Positions 51,738 to 61,512 are shown, counted from the stretch's first letter. The stretch: DNA of 64,000 bases from Oscillospiraceae bacterium (GCA_017473015.1 JAFUNP010000012.1:1-64000); one strand, 5' to 3'. The notes: a model not told the origin generated them from the letters alone. Made by a program: numbers and translations.

Positions 51738-52644
51738 TATCATTCTTACAGTTTCCGCTGAAGACAATGGAAAAAGACTGGATGCCTTTGTTTCATCAAA
51801 TACCGAATATTCCCGTAATTCTGTGCAGATTTTCCTGGAGAATGGAGATGTAGCAGTTAACGGAAAACCTGTGGTCAAAAGTTATAAGGTAAAGCCGGGT
51901 GACACAGTTGAAATCACTGTGCATCCGCCAAAAGAAGTATCTTACGAGGGTGAGAATATTCCGTTGGATATTTATTACGAAGATGATGACCTGCTGGTGG
52001 TGAACAAACCCAAAGGCATGGTGGTACATCCGGCCAACGGCAACGAAAGCGGTACACTTGTAAACGCTCTGCTGTACCATTGCAAGGACAGCTTGTCAGG
52101 GATAAACGGGGAAATCCGCCCGGGCATAGTACATCGCATAGATAAAGATACCTCCGGGCTGCTGGTTGTTGCCAAAAATGATTTTGCTCATGAGCATCTG
52201 GCACGGCAGTTCAAAGAACATTCCATTACCAGAGTGTACAATGCTATTGTTTACGGGAATGTAAAAAACGATGAAGGGGAGATAGATGCCCCTATAGGCA
52301 GACATAAAACTGACCGCAAAAAATTCTGTGTAACCAATCTCAACTCTAAAAATGCCTTTACACACTATAAAGTTCTGGAAAGACTGAAAGGTTTCACTCT
52401 TATTGAAGCACGTCTGAAAACAGGCAGGACCCATCAGATACGTGTGCATATGCAGAGCATCGGTCATCCGCTGGCGGGTGACCCTGTGTATGGCCCAAAA
52501 AATGTTATCAGTGAACTGGACGGTCAGGCGCTGCACGCAGGTGTAATCGGTTTTATGCATCCGGTCAAAAATGAATATATGGAATTTTCCGCACCATGGT
52601 GCGAACAATTTACCAAATTTTATAATAAAACTAAACTTAAGTGA
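51730..52644 (+). CDS. RluD-family 23S rRNA pseudouridine synthase
   Basis: 304 residues. S4 domain (RLDAFVSSNTEYSRNSVQIF), then LVVNKPKGMVVHPANGN, the catalytic HRIDKDTSGLLVVAKN and GRTHQIRVHMQSIGHPLAGDPVYG. It corresponds to Bacillus YlyB, which also follows lspA. It is a second RluA-family enzyme in the window, distinct from the one at 33318. The start has GAGGAAA. Confidence 0.94.
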   Translation: MDNIILTVSAEDNGKRLDAFVSSNTEYSRNSVQIFLENGDVAVNGKPVVKSYKVKPGDTVEITVHPPKEVSYEGENIPLDIYYEDDDLLVVNKPKGMVVHPANGNESGTLVNALLYHCKDSLSGINGEIRPGIVHRIDKDTSGLLVVAKNDFAHEHLARQFKEHSITRVYNAIVYGNVKNDEGEIDAPIGRHKTDRKKFCVTNLNSKNAFTHYKVLERLKGFTLIEARLKTGRTHQIRVHMQSIGHPLAGDPVYGPKNVISELDGQALHAGVIGFMHPVKNEYMEFSAPWCEQFTKFYNKTKLK

Positions 52645-52647
52645 TTT

Positions 52648-53466
52648 ATGGCTAAGAAAATAAATGATTTACTTGTAATCAGTGACCTGGATAATACCTT
52701 GCTCACTGCAAAGGAAGGTATACCTGAATACAACATTCAGATGATAAAACAGTTTCAGCAGTTGGGCGGCAAATTTACCGTTGCCACCGGCCGCAGCGTG
52801 GAATCCGTCAGCAGATACCTGGGACAGATAAAACTCAATGCCCCGGCTATCACATATAACGGCGGCATTATATATGATTATGAAAATAATAATATTCTCT
52901 ACCGTGCCGTGTTGCCCGAAAAAGCAAAAGATATTCTGAAAACTATTATGGAAAAATTTCCTGAAGTAGGCTGTGAGATTATGTGCGATAATTTCAGGAC
53001 ATACCTTATAACAGAGAATGATTACACTTATTGGCATCTCTTTGATGAAAAACTCAGTTATATTGATACAGAAGCGGACAATATTTCCAATAAATGGATA
53101 AAAGTTCTTTTTTCTGACGAAAATTCCAGATTATTGGAAATGAAAGAGTTCTGTGAAAAGAATATTCACTGTGATGAAATAGAATTTGTTATGACAAATA
53201 CTATTTATTTTGAAATGATGCCAAAAAATATTACTAAAGGCAAAGCTCTCAGGACATTATGTGACTTGACTGAAATTCCGATTAGTAATACAATTGCAGT
53301 AGGGGATTATTATAACGATGTTGAAATACTGAAAAATGCAGGACTCAGCGTATGTGTGGATAACGCCCCGGATGATATAAAGAAATTATGCCATATAACT
53401 GTCCCTTCATGTACAGACGGCGGCGTTGGACATTTATTGGCTCAAATTATAAAATCATTTACTTAA
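52648..53466 (+). CDS. HAD superfamily Cof-type hydrolase
   Basis: 272 residues. Motif I is SDLDNTLL (nucleophile Asp), motif II TGRS, and motif III/IV Lys and AVGDYYNDVEIL, with a C2B cap between. Such enzymes dephosphorylate sugar phosphates or cofactors; the substrate is unknown. It starts three bases after rluD with a weak site, so is probably co-translated. Confidence 0.9.
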   Translation: MAKKINDLLVISDLDNTLLTAKEGIPEYNIQMIKQFQQLGGKFTVATGRSVESVSRYLGQIKLNAPAITYNGGIIYDYENNNILYRAVLPEKAKDILKTIMEKFPEVGCEIMCDNFRTYLITENDYTYWHLFDEKLSYIDTEADNISNKWIKVLFSDENSRLLEMKEFCEKNIHCDEIEFVMTNTIYFEMMPKNITKGKALRTLCDLTEIPISNTIAVGDYYNDVEILKNAGLSVCVDNAPDDIKKLCHITVPSCTDGGVGHLLAQIIKSFT

Positions 53467-53476
53467 GGAGGAAAAT

Positions 53477-54322
53477 ATGGACGCAAAACTGAAACTTGCA
53501 CTTGAAAAACAGGCGGTTGAAATCAGAAAAGATATCGTAACTGCAGTTCACAGTGCAAAAAGCGGACACCCAGGTGGTTCTCTGTCTCTGGCAGATACAC
53601 TTACCTATCTCTATTTCTACAAAATGAATGTAGATCCAACAAACCCACAGGACCCAGAGCGTGACAGATTTGTTCTTTCCAAGGGTCACACAGCTCCTGG
53701 TCTGTACTCAACACTGGCAGAAAAAGGCTTCTTCCCAAAAGAAGAACTGCTTTCTCTGCGTAAAACAGGTGCTTTGCTCCAGGGCCATCCTGATATGAAA
53801 CATATTCCAGGTGTTGATATGACCACAGGTTCTCTCGGTCAGGGTATCTCCACAGCTGTTGGTATGGCTCTGGGCGGCAAAATCAGTGGTAAAAACTTTA
53901 CTGTTTATACAGCTCTGGGCGACGGCGAAATCCAGGAAGGTCAGGTTTGGGAAGCAGCAATGTCAGCAGCTCATTACAAACTGGACAACCTGGTTGCTAT
54001 CGTTGACAACAACGGCCTCCAGATTGACGGTAAAGTAAGTGATGTTATGTCAGTTTACCCAATCCCAGAAAAATTTGAAGCTTTCGGCTGGAACGTAACT
54101 ACATGTGATGCACATGATTTTGATTCTATCCACGAAGCATTTGAAAAAACAAATGAAAAGAATGGCAAGCCATGGGTAATCGTACAGAAATCCGTAAAAG
54201 GTAAAGGCGTTTCCTTCATGGAAGACAAAGCTTCATGGCACGGCAGTGCACCAAATGACGAACAGTATGCACAGGCTATGGCAGAACTGGACGCAGCAGC
54301 AAAAGAATTGGAGGCTAAGTAA
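53477..54322 (+). CDS. Transketolase, N-terminal subunit
   Basis: 281 residues. The thiamine diphosphate site is in GHPGGSLS, SKGHTAPGLY, TTGSLGQGIS and GDGEIQEGQVWEA...NN (GDGx~28NN motif). It is the first half of the split transketolase common in Clostridia and works with the next product in the non-oxidative pentose phosphate pathway. Strong TAAGGAGG site; two bases separate the genes. Confidence 0.95.
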   Translation: MDAKLKLALEKQAVEIRKDIVTAVHSAKSGHPGGSLSLADTLTYLYFYKMNVDPTNPQDPERDRFVLSKGHTAPGLYSTLAEKGFFPKEELLSLRKTGALLQGHPDMKHIPGVDMTTGSLGQGISTAVGMALGGKISGKNFTVYTALGDGEIQEGQVWEAAMSAAHYKLDNLVAIVDNNGLQIDGKVSDVMSVYPIPEKFEAFGWNVTTCDAHDFDSIHEAFEKTNEKNGKPWVIVQKSVKGKGVSFMEDKASWHGSAPNDEQYAQAMAELDAAAKELEAK

Positions 54323-54324
54323 TA

Positions 54325-55257
54325 ATGTCAGACGTAAAAATCGCAACAAGAGAAAGTTATGGCAACGCTTTGGCCGAACTTGGTAAAGTAAATCCTGATG
54401 TTGTAGTATTCGACGCAGACCTTGCAGGTGCTACAAAAACAGGCGTTTTCAAAAAAGCATTCCCAGAAAGACATTTTGACTGTGGTATCGCTGAATCCAA
54501 CATGGTTGGTCTGGCAGCCGGTATTGCTACAACAGGTAAAATCCCATTCGTTTCTTCCTTCGCTATGTTCGTTGCAGGCAGAGCTTTCGAACAGGTAAGA
54601 AACAGTGTTGGTTACCCACATCTGAATGTTAAAATCGGTGCTACACATGCAGGTATCTCTGTAGGTGAAGACGGTGCTACACACCAGTGTAATGAAGATA
54701 TCGCCCTGATGAGAACAATACCAGGTATGGTTGTTATCAACCCATGTGATGATATCGAAGCAAAACAGGCTGTATTTGCAGCTGCTGAACATGTAGGTCC
54801 TGTTTACCTGCGTTTCGGCCGTCTGGCAGTTCCTGTAGTTAACGATGAAAACTACAAATTTGAACTGGGCAAAGGTGTTACACTGAAAGAAGGTAACAAA
54901 GTTACTCTGATTGCTACAGGTCTGATGGTTGCACGCGCTCTGGATGCAGCTAAAGAACTGGAAGAAAAAGGCATCAGCACAAGAGTTATCAACATTCACA
55001 CAATCAAACCTATTGACAAAGAAATCATCCTGAAAGCTGCCAAAGAAACAGACTTTATCGTAACTTGTGAAGAACACAGCGTTATCGGCGGTCTGTACAG
55101 TGCAGTTACAGAAGTTACAGGTGCAGAACATCCATGTAAAGTTGTTCCTGTTGCAGTTATGGATACATTCGGTAAATCCGGTCCTGCAGCACAGCTGCTG
55201 GATGTATTCGGTCTGAATGCAGAAACAATCGTTAAGAAAGTTCTGGAAAACATCTGA
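54325..55257 (+). CDS. Transketolase, C-terminal subunit
   Basis: 310 residues. The pyrimidine-binding domain carries the catalytic Glu in DCGIAESNMVGLAAG and GATHAGISVGEDGATHQ; the C-terminal domain has IDKEIILKAAKETDFIVTCEEHSVIGGL. Forms the active enzyme with the preceding product. Intact, own start; not a frameshifted single gene. Confidence 0.95.
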   Translation: MSDVKIATRESYGNALAELGKVNPDVVVFDADLAGATKTGVFKKAFPERHFDCGIAESNMVGLAAGIATTGKIPFVSSFAMFVAGRAFEQVRNSVGYPHLNVKIGATHAGISVGEDGATHQCNEDIALMRTIPGMVVINPCDDIEAKQAVFAAAEHVGPVYLRFGRLAVPVVNDENYKFELGKGVTLKEGNKVTLIATGLMVARALDAAKELEEKGISTRVINIHTIKPIDKEIILKAAKETDFIVTCEEHSVIGGLYSAVTEVTGAEHPCKVVPVAVMDTFGKSGPAAQLLDVFGLNAETIVKKVLENI

Positions 55258-55273
55258 TTATAACAATAATACG

Positions 55274-55303
55274 GACAGCAGATTAAATCTGCTGTCTTTT
55301 TTA
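55274..55303 (+). terminator. Terminator after the transketolase genes
   Basis: GACAGCAGAT / ATCTGCTGTC stem with a very short AT loop is followed by TTTTTTAT. Confidence 0.85.
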
Positions 55304-55393
55304 TGTATACAAGTCACTGAAAAATGCAATTGCAGATGATAAAATAATGATATATAATTTAAATAAATCTTATGAGAACATGAGGATATAAAA

Positions 55394-56239
55394 GTGTTTA
55401 GAGTATTGGATAAAAAACAGCTTAATGATTCTACTTATTCCATGACAATATATGCGCCCCTGGTATCACAAAACATTCATCCGGGTCAGTTTGTTATGGT
55501 GATGGCAGATGAAAACAGCGAAAGAATACCTCTTACAATTGCAGATTTCAATAAAGAAGAGGGTAGTGTTACCATAATTTTTCAGGCTATCGGCGGTTCA
55601 ACAATAAAACTTGCCAGCAAAAATACCGGTGAAGAAATAGCCCATTTTGCAGGTCCTCTGGGTATACCTACCGAACTGGAAGGCATTAAAAATGCCTGTG
55701 TTATCGGTGGTGGTGTTGGCTGTGCAATTGCTTTGCCACAGGCCAAATGGCTGAAAAACCATGGTGCTGCAGTTGATGTGATAGCAGGCTTCAGAAATAA
55801 AGATATTATTATTCTTGAAGATGAAATGAAAAATGCGGCTACTGCACTGACTATATGTACAGATGACGGTTCTTACGGTGTAAAAGGCTTTGTAACAAAT
55901 GTACTGAAAGAAAATATAGAATCAGGAAAAAATTATGATTGTGTTATAGCTATAGGTCCCGTGCCCATGATGAAAGCAGTAAGCGATATTACAAAGGAAT
56001 ATGGCATAAAAACTATTGTCAGTCTTAACCCTATCATGATTGACGGCACCGGTATGTGCGGCGGCTGTAGAGTAAATGTGGACGGTAAGGTTAAATTTGC
56101 CTGTGTAGATGGCCCCGATTTTGATGGCCACAAAGTTGATTTCAAAGAACTGATGATAAGAAACAATATGTATAGAAACCAGGAAGCAGAGCACAAAAAT
56201 CATATCTGCAGATTGTACGGAGGTAAGGGAAATGTATAA
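55394..56239 (+). CDS. nfnA: NfnA-type ferredoxin-NADP reductase subunit (FAD/NAD and 2Fe-2S)
   Basis: 281 residues from a GTG start. FAD-binding beta barrel (HPGQFVMVMADENSERIPLTI), NAD-binding VIGGGVGCAIALPQAKWL, and a C-terminal 2Fe-2S site with Cys in GMCGGCRV, FACVDGPDFDGHKVDF. With NfnB it forms the bifurcating NADH-dependent reduced ferredoxin:NADP+ oxidoreductase. It overlaps the NfnB gene by eight bases. The similar sulfide dehydrogenase/GltB-like complexes are an alternative label. Confidence 0.9.
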   Translation: MFRVLDKKQLNDSTYSMTIYAPLVSQNIHPGQFVMVMADENSERIPLTIADFNKEEGSVTIIFQAIGGSTIKLASKNTGEEIAHFAGPLGIPTELEGIKNACVIGGGVGCAIALPQAKWLKNHGAAVDVIAGFRNKDIIILEDEMKNAATALTICTDDGSYGVKGFVTNVLKENIESGKNYDCVIAIGPVPMMKAVSDITKEYGIKTIVSLNPIMIDGTGMCGGCRVNVDGKVKFACVDGPDFDGHKVDFKELMIRNNMYRNQEAEHKNHICRLYGGKGNV

Positions 56240-57611
56240 TAAGCAGGAATTTAAAACTCCGATGCCTCATCAGGAACCGAATGTACGAAATAAAAATTTC
56301 AAGGAAGTAAGCACAGGTTATACTCTGGAAGATGCAATCAACGAAGCAAACCGCTGTCTTAACTGTAAAACAAAACCTTGTATCAGTGGCTGTCCTGTAA
56401 ATGTAGATATTCCGGATTTTATTTCTTTTATTAAAGACGGCGATATTGAATCTGCTTACAGAAAAATCAAAGAAAAGAACTTTCTGCCTGCAGTATGTGG
56501 TCGCGTGTGCCCACAGGAAAACCAGTGTGAAAAACTGTGTGTACGCGGTATAAAAAATGAAAGTGTGGGCATAGGCCGTTTGGAAAGGTTCTGTGCTGAC
56601 TGGGCCAGAGAAAATGGTGTAGAAACAGAAACTCTGTCACAGGAAAAAACAGACAAAAAAGTAGCTGTTATCGGTGCCGGTCCTGCAGGTCTTACCTGTG
56701 CAGGTGTACTGGCACAGGCTGGTGTAGAAGTTGAAATTTTTGAGTCACTCAACAAAGCCGGTGGTGTATTGTCTTATGGTATACCTGAATTCCGTCTCCC
56801 GAAATCTATTGTGAGATACGAAGTGGAAAACCTGGAAAAACTGGGGGTAAAAATTCACACAGATGTTATTGTAGGCCGTACTGTCACTATTCCACAGCTG
56901 GAAGAAATGGGATTTGATGCATTTTTCATCGGCAGTGGTGCTGGTTTGCCATCATTTATGGGAATTGAAGGTGAGGGCCTGGCCGGTGTGTTTTCAGCAA
57001 ATGAATTTCTTACCCGTGCAAATCTGATGGAATGTTACAAAGAAGAAAAAGATACTCCCGCACCGCAGCTGAAAAAAGTAGTTGTTGTGGGCGGAGGTAA
57101 TGTAGCAATGGATGCAGCCCGTGTGGCTAAAAGAATGGGTAGCGATGTGAGCATTGTTTATCGCCGCGGTGTTGAACAAATGCCTGCAAGAAAAGAAGAA
57201 ATCCATCATGCACAGGAAGAAGGCATTCATTTTCTGACACTGAATAATCCTGTAAGAATCATCGGTGATGAAAACGGATTTGTAAAACAGATTGAGTGCA
57301 TAAAGATGGAGCTTACTGAACCGGATGCATCCGGTCGCCGCGGTGTAAAAGCTGTGGAAGGCAGTGAATTCCTTTTGGATGTGGACGGCGTGATTATGGC
57401 TATAGGTACCAGCCCTAATCCGCTGCTGAAATCTACTATCAACGGCATTGAAGTAAACCGTCGAGGTGGTTTTGTAACAGATGAAAATATGCGCACCTCC
57501 ATACCTAACATCTGGGCCGGTGGTGATGCCGTTACAGGTTCTGCCACAGTTATTGAAGCTATGGGTGCCGGACAGAAAGCTGCAAAATCTATTCTTGAAT
57601 ATCTCAAATAA
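56232..57611 (+). CDS. nfnB: NfnB-type subunit (glutamate-synthase-small-chain-like oxidoreductase)
   Basis: 459 residues. Two 4Fe-4S sites in CLNCKTKPCISGCPVNVDIP and CGRVCPQENQCEKLCVRG, then FAD-binding VIGAGPAGLTCAGVLAQAG and NADPH-binding VVVVGGGNVAMDAARVAKRMG. It resembles the glutamate synthase small chain, but the tight pairing with NfnA and lack of a large chain point to NfnAB, which balances ferredoxin, NADH and NADPH in anaerobes. Confidence 0.92.
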   Translation: MYNKQEFKTPMPHQEPNVRNKNFKEVSTGYTLEDAINEANRCLNCKTKPCISGCPVNVDIPDFISFIKDGDIESAYRKIKEKNFLPAVCGRVCPQENQCEKLCVRGIKNESVGIGRLERFCADWARENGVETETLSQEKTDKKVAVIGAGPAGLTCAGVLAQAGVEVEIFESLNKAGGVLSYGIPEFRLPKSIVRYEVENLEKLGVKIHTDVIVGRTVTIPQLEEMGFDAFFIGSGAGLPSFMGIEGEGLAGVFSANEFLTRANLMECYKEEKDTPAPQLKKVVVVGGGNVAMDAARVAKRMGSDVSIVYRRGVEQMPARKEEIHHAQEEGIHFLTLNNPVRIIGDENGFVKQIECIKMELTEPDASGRRGVKAVEGSEFLLDVDGVIMAIGTSPNPLLKSTINGIEVNRRGGFVTDENMRTSIPNIWAGGDAVTGSATVIEAMGAGQKAAKSILEYLK

Positions 57612-57619
57612 TCATTATT

Positions 57620-57653
57620 ATCCCTGCGGTCGAATATCCGCAGGGATTTTTTC
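57620..57653 (+). terminator. Terminator of nfnAB
   Basis: TCCCTGCGG / CCGCAGGGA (57621-57629 with 57638-57646) followed by TTTTTTC. Confidence 0.88.
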
Positions 57654-57683
57654 ATATATTTGATTTATAGGGAGGGATTAAAT

Positions 57684-58445
57684 ATGTGGCAAAATGAAAC
57701 AGCTGAAAATACAGAGCTTATGGAAAACTATAAAAAGGTTATCAAAAAAAGCAGACAGAAAGCTGACAGTGTATTATACATAAATGTACAGATTTTTTTT
57801 GCATTGGTAATAGTTGTTATGTCGTTTATGTTTAAAACAGGCAGTGCGGATACTTTTTCTTATGTAAAAGAAAATTATGACTACTTTTTTGAAACCGACA
57901 CTTATAGGGAAAGCACATTTTCATACAACAGTTTTATAGACAAAATGGAAAGTGAGCTGAGCGCCAGATATGCCCAACTGGTTACAGTGTTCAACAGTAG
58001 AGGAAGTGCTGATATAATACCAGCAGGAGTCAGCACAGCAAGATATTATCCCAAAGAAATGGCTGTGACACCTGCACAGGGATATGTTTCTTCTCCATAT
58101 GGAATACGCACCAACCCCTTTAACAGTAAAGAAAAAGAGTTCCATACCGGAATAGATATTGCCGCTCCCAAAGGAACTTTTATACGCGCTGCTTTTACCG
58201 GTACTGTGACCGCAGCATCATTTTCAAGAACAGCAGGAAATTATATAAAAATAGAGTCTGCTGACGAAATATCAACACTGTATGCTCACAATCAGTTTTT
58301 ATTGGTAAAAGAAGGGGACAGAGTAATGGCTGGACAGGTGATAGCTACTATGGGGGAAACTGGCCTTGCCACCGGTCCCCATCTGCATTTTGAATTTATA
58401 TCCGATGGTGTACGCTATAACCCAGTATATGTGCTTGATATATAA
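57684..58445 (+). CDS. SpoIVFA-like membrane protein with M23 (LytM) domain
   Basis: 253 residues. A cytoplasmic N-terminus, one membrane segment (~37-56), then an extracytoplasmic M23 domain. The metalloprotease residues are kept: HTGIDIA (HxxxD), LYAHN and GPHLHFE. Only two bases separate it from a site-2-protease gene, the spoIVFA-spoIVFB arrangement. In Bacillus, SpoIVFA holds SpoIVFB inactive and its LytM domain is non-catalytic; here the zinc residues look intact. Envelope hydrolase is the alternative. Site AGGGAGGGA before ATG 57684. Confidence 0.8.
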   Translation: MWQNETAENTELMENYKKVIKKSRQKADSVLYINVQIFFALVIVVMSFMFKTGSADTFSYVKENYDYFFETDTYRESTFSYNSFIDKMESELSARYAQLVTVFNSRGSADIIPAGVSTARYYPKEMAVTPAQGYVSSPYGIRTNPFNSKEKEFHTGIDIAAPKGTFIRAAFTGTVTAASFSRTAGNYIKIESADEISTLYAHNQFLLVKEGDRVMAGQVIATMGETGLATGPHLHFEFISDGVRYNPVYVLDI

Positions 58446-58447
58446 CC

Positions 58448-58975
58448 ATGTTTTTATTTTTATTTATTTCTTTTATCGGCCTGTCTTTTGACAGGCTTAA
58501 TATTTTTAAATACTGTCTTATTTCTTGTATACTGCACGAGTGTGGTCATATAATTGCTCACAAGATACTGACAGGATACTGGCCGCAGATAACAGTCGGC
58601 CCTTTTGGTTTTACAATGAAAAACAATGTTTCATTTCATAAATATTATAATGTAATACTGTTTGCCGGTCCGTTTGTAAATTTGCTTTGTGCGCTGATAG
58701 GCAGTATTTTTCTGGTTTCAGAATTTACATTAAACAGATATATTTTTACGCTTGTTAACTGTGCTGTCTTTATTTTTAATATGATGCCGGTTTATTATCT
58801 TGACGGTGGGCAAATTTTATATAATAAATCACGGTTTTATCAGAAGAAATATAGAAAAATCAGTGCTTTTTCTTTATTTGTGTTAAGTGTAATGGTGTGT
58901 GGCTTTACAGGCGAATTTATAATTCTTACTCTGCCGGTCATCTATTATATTGTCAATATTTCAAATGATATTTGA
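58448..58975 (+). CDS. M50 site-2 protease, SpoIVFB-like
   Basis: 175 residues, about five membrane segments. The zinc motif HECGH is at residues ~31-35 and the third ligand region reads YYLDGGQIL. The short length without a CBS domain is smaller than Bacillus SpoIVFB (about 290). SpoIVFB cuts pro-sigma-K in the mother cell; a similar role is inferred from pairing with the M23 gene. If the strain does not sporulate, another membrane substrate is possible. Confidence 0.82.
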   Translation: MFLFLFISFIGLSFDRLNIFKYCLISCILHECGHIIAHKILTGYWPQITVGPFGFTMKNNVSFHKYYNVILFAGPFVNLLCALIGSIFLVSEFTLNRYIFTLVNCAVFIFNMMPVYYLDGGQILYNKSRFYQKKYRKISAFSLFVLSVMVCGFTGEFIILTLPVIYYIVNISNDI

Positions 58976-59027
58976 AAAACAACAGTATATATGGTATATT
59001 TAATATATTAAACTGTTGGAGGCTCTG

Positions 59028-60878
59028 ATGATAGATAACAAGCTGAAGTCAATACTGCTGTCTGTTCAGAAACCGGCCAGATATACTGGCGGTGAACCAG
59101 GCTGCATTATAAAAAATAAAGAAGATATAGATGTGCATTTTGCGTTTTGCTTTCCTGATACATACGAAGTAGGTATGTCTCACTTGGGTATGAAAATCCT
59201 GTATGATGCAATGAACAAACAGGATAACATCTGGTGTGAAAGAGTATTTGCCCCATGGACAGATATGCATGCCAAAATGAAAGAAAATAATATTCCTCTT
59301 TATACACTGGAGAGCAAAACACCGCTTAACGAAGTGGATATAATTGGTTTTACTCTCCAATATGAACTTTCATATACAAATATTCTCCAGGTGCTTGACC
59401 TGTCCGGTATTCCTTTTATGTCCAAAGACAGGAATGAAAACCATCCGCTGATTATCGCAGGCGGCCCATGTACCTGCAATGCTGAACCTGTTGCTGATTT
59501 CTTCGATATTATGGCTCTGGGTGAAGGGGAATTCATGAATATCGAAATCTGCAATGTATACGCAGACTGTAAGAAAAAAGGCCTGTCCCGTCTGGAAACA
59601 CTGAAAGCCCTGTCAAAAGTGGAAGGTGTTTATGTTCCTTCATTCTACGATATTGAATATAAAGAAGATGGTACTATCAAGTCCGTAAATCCTCTTTACG
59701 GTGCTCCTGTTCCATGCAACAAGGCTATTGTAAGGGATTTTGCAAATCATCCGTTTCCTACAGAAACAGTTGTTCCTATGCTGACAGCAATTCACAACAG
59801 AGCAATGGTGGAAGTTCTTCGTGGCTGTATCCGTGGCTGCCGTTTCTGCCAGGCCGGTTTCATATATCGCCCTTTCAGAGAAAGAAATGTGGACATGCTC
59901 AACCAGGGTGCTTATGACCTGTGCAAAAACACCGGTTATGAAGAAGTTTCCCTCACTTCACTTTCCACCAGTGACCATTCACAGCTGGAAAAACTGCTGG
60001 ATGATATGGAAGGCTGGACTCAGGAGCAGAAGGTAAATATTGCTTTGCCGTCGCTGCGTGTGGATAATTTCAGCGAATCACTTATTGAAAAAACCACAAA
60101 AATCCGTAAATCCGGTCTGACATTTGCACCGGAAGCCGGCACACAGCGCCTGCGTGACATTATCAATAAAAATGTTACAGAAGAAGAAATCGAAAAGACT
60201 GCAAAAATTGCTTTTGCCGGCGGTTATACACACGTAAAACTCTACTTTATGATGGGTCTGCCAGGTGAAACAATGGAAGATATCAAAGGTATCATTGACA
60301 CAGCACAGAAAATTATTGATATTTTCTGGTCTATGCCAAACAGACCAAAAGGAAAACCTGAAGTTTCCATTTCTGTGGCCACTTTTATTCCTAAACCATT
60401 TACACCATTCCAGTTCTTCGGCCAGAATGACAGTGAATTAATCAAAGAAAAACAGGCTTATCTGCTGGAATGTGCCAAAGTAAACAAACGTATCAAAGTG
60501 AGCTACAACGACCCTCAGACAAGCATTATTGAAGCTGTGCTGGCACGCGGCGACCGCAGATTGTCCAAAGTAATACTGGATGCATACAAAGGCGGCGCTA
60601 TGTTTGATAGCTGGTATGAATGCTTTAAATATGATGTATGGCAGAAAGCTTTTGCGGACAACAATATTGACACCGCTTTCTATGCCAACAGATTCCGTCC
60701 TTATGATGAAATCAATCCTTGGGACCATATAAATTATGGTGTTTCCAAAAAGTTCCTTATTGAAGATTATGAACGCTCACTGCAGGCTATCACATCAAAA
60801 CCATGTAACAAACAGTGCTACAACTGCGGTGCAAACAAACTTTTAGGGAGGGCATGTTTTGAATACAACAAGAATTAA
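59028..60878 (+). CDS. Radical SAM protein of the TIGR03960 type
   Basis: 616 residues. A B12-binding-like N-terminal region (FPDTYEVGMSHLGMKILYDAMN) is followed by the radical-SAM cluster motif RGCIRGCRFCQAGFIYRP and a long TIM-barrel part; a C-terminal Cys motif KPCNKQCYNCGANK may bind a second cluster. The function is unknown. The ATG at 59028 has TGGAGG; a TTG at 59016 overlaps that site. It overlaps the next gene by 20 bases, its usual partner. Confidence 0.88.
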   Translation: MIDNKLKSILLSVQKPARYTGGEPGCIIKNKEDIDVHFAFCFPDTYEVGMSHLGMKILYDAMNKQDNIWCERVFAPWTDMHAKMKENNIPLYTLESKTPLNEVDIIGFTLQYELSYTNILQVLDLSGIPFMSKDRNENHPLIIAGGPCTCNAEPVADFFDIMALGEGEFMNIEICNVYADCKKKGLSRLETLKALSKVEGVYVPSFYDIEYKEDGTIKSVNPLYGAPVPCNKAIVRDFANHPFPTETVVPMLTAIHNRAMVEVLRGCIRGCRFCQAGFIYRPFRERNVDMLNQGAYDLCKNTGYEEVSLTSLSTSDHSQLEKLLDDMEGWTQEQKVNIALPSLRVDNFSESLIEKTTKIRKSGLTFAPEAGTQRLRDIINKNVTEEEIEKTAKIAFAGGYTHVKLYFMMGLPGETMEDIKGIIDTAQKIIDIFWSMPNRPKGKPEVSISVATFIPKPFTPFQFFGQNDSELIKEKQAYLLECAKVNKRIKVSYNDPQTSIIEAVLARGDRRLSKVILDAYKGGAMFDSWYECFKYDVWQKAFADNNIDTAFYANRFRPYDEINPWDHINYGVSKKFLIEDYERSLQAITSKPCNKQCYNCGANKLLGRACFEYNKN

Positions 60879-61512
60879 GTTTCAGAAAGTGGGCCTTGCC
60901 ATTTACTTTTCACATCTGGACCTGCAGAAGGTAATGCAGCGCGCACTGAAAAAATCAGGTCTGCCTGTATGGTATTCCAAAGGTTTCAATCCTCATATCT
61001 ATATGACATTTACACTGCCTCTTTCACTGGGACAGGAAAGCCTGTGCGAAAGCTTTGATTTCCGCCTGAACGAAGAACTGACAGAAGCTGAAATTCTCAA
61101 AGCAATGGAAGGCACACTGCCACAGGGTATAATCCTGACTGGCGCAGGTGCTCCTGATTACGAGGCAAAAGAAATCAAATATGCCCTGTACAAAATCACT
61201 CTCTATGGTGACAGGGAAGCGCTGAAAAAAGCTATGGCCGATTACGAAGCTGCTGAAAAAGTGACTGTAATAAAACAGAGCAAAAAGACCAGCAAGGAAG
61301 TAAACTTGAAATCAGAAATCAGAAACCTGCAGCTGACAGGGGAAGAGGAAGACAGTGTTACATTTACAGCACTTTTCCCGGCAGGTATCGACTATAATCT
61401 GAATCCTGCGCTGCTGGTGGAATATTTCCGGAATAATTACGGAATTGACGCCAATGCAACCGATTACCTCAGACAGAATCTTCTGAATGAAAAACTGGAA
61501 ATTCTCCAGTAA
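60859..61512 (+). CDS. TIGR03936/DUF2344 radical-SAM-associated protein
   Basis: 217 residues. Starts RIKFQKVGLAIYFSHLDLQKVMQRAL with the family motif YSKGFNPHIYMTFTLPLSLG. It starts at TTG six bases after GGGAGGG, inside the end of the radical-SAM gene. In other bacteria the two are fused or adjacent, suggesting one enzyme system, possibly RNA-directed; unproven. Confidence 0.86.
   Translation: MNTTRIKFQKVGLAIYFSHLDLQKVMQRALKKSGLPVWYSKGFNPHIYMTFTLPLSLGQESLCESFDFRLNEELTEAEILKAMEGTLPQGIILTGAGAPDYEAKEIKYALYKITLYGDREALKKAMADYEAAEKVTVIKQSKKTSKEVNLKSEIRNLQLTGEEEDSVTFTALFPAGIDYNLNPALLVEYFRNNYGIDANATDYLRQNLLNEKLEILQ

Noticed and set aside
53477-55257. Transketolase split by a frameshift
   Set aside because: Two-gene transketolases are normal in Clostridia, and each half has its own start and conserved ends.
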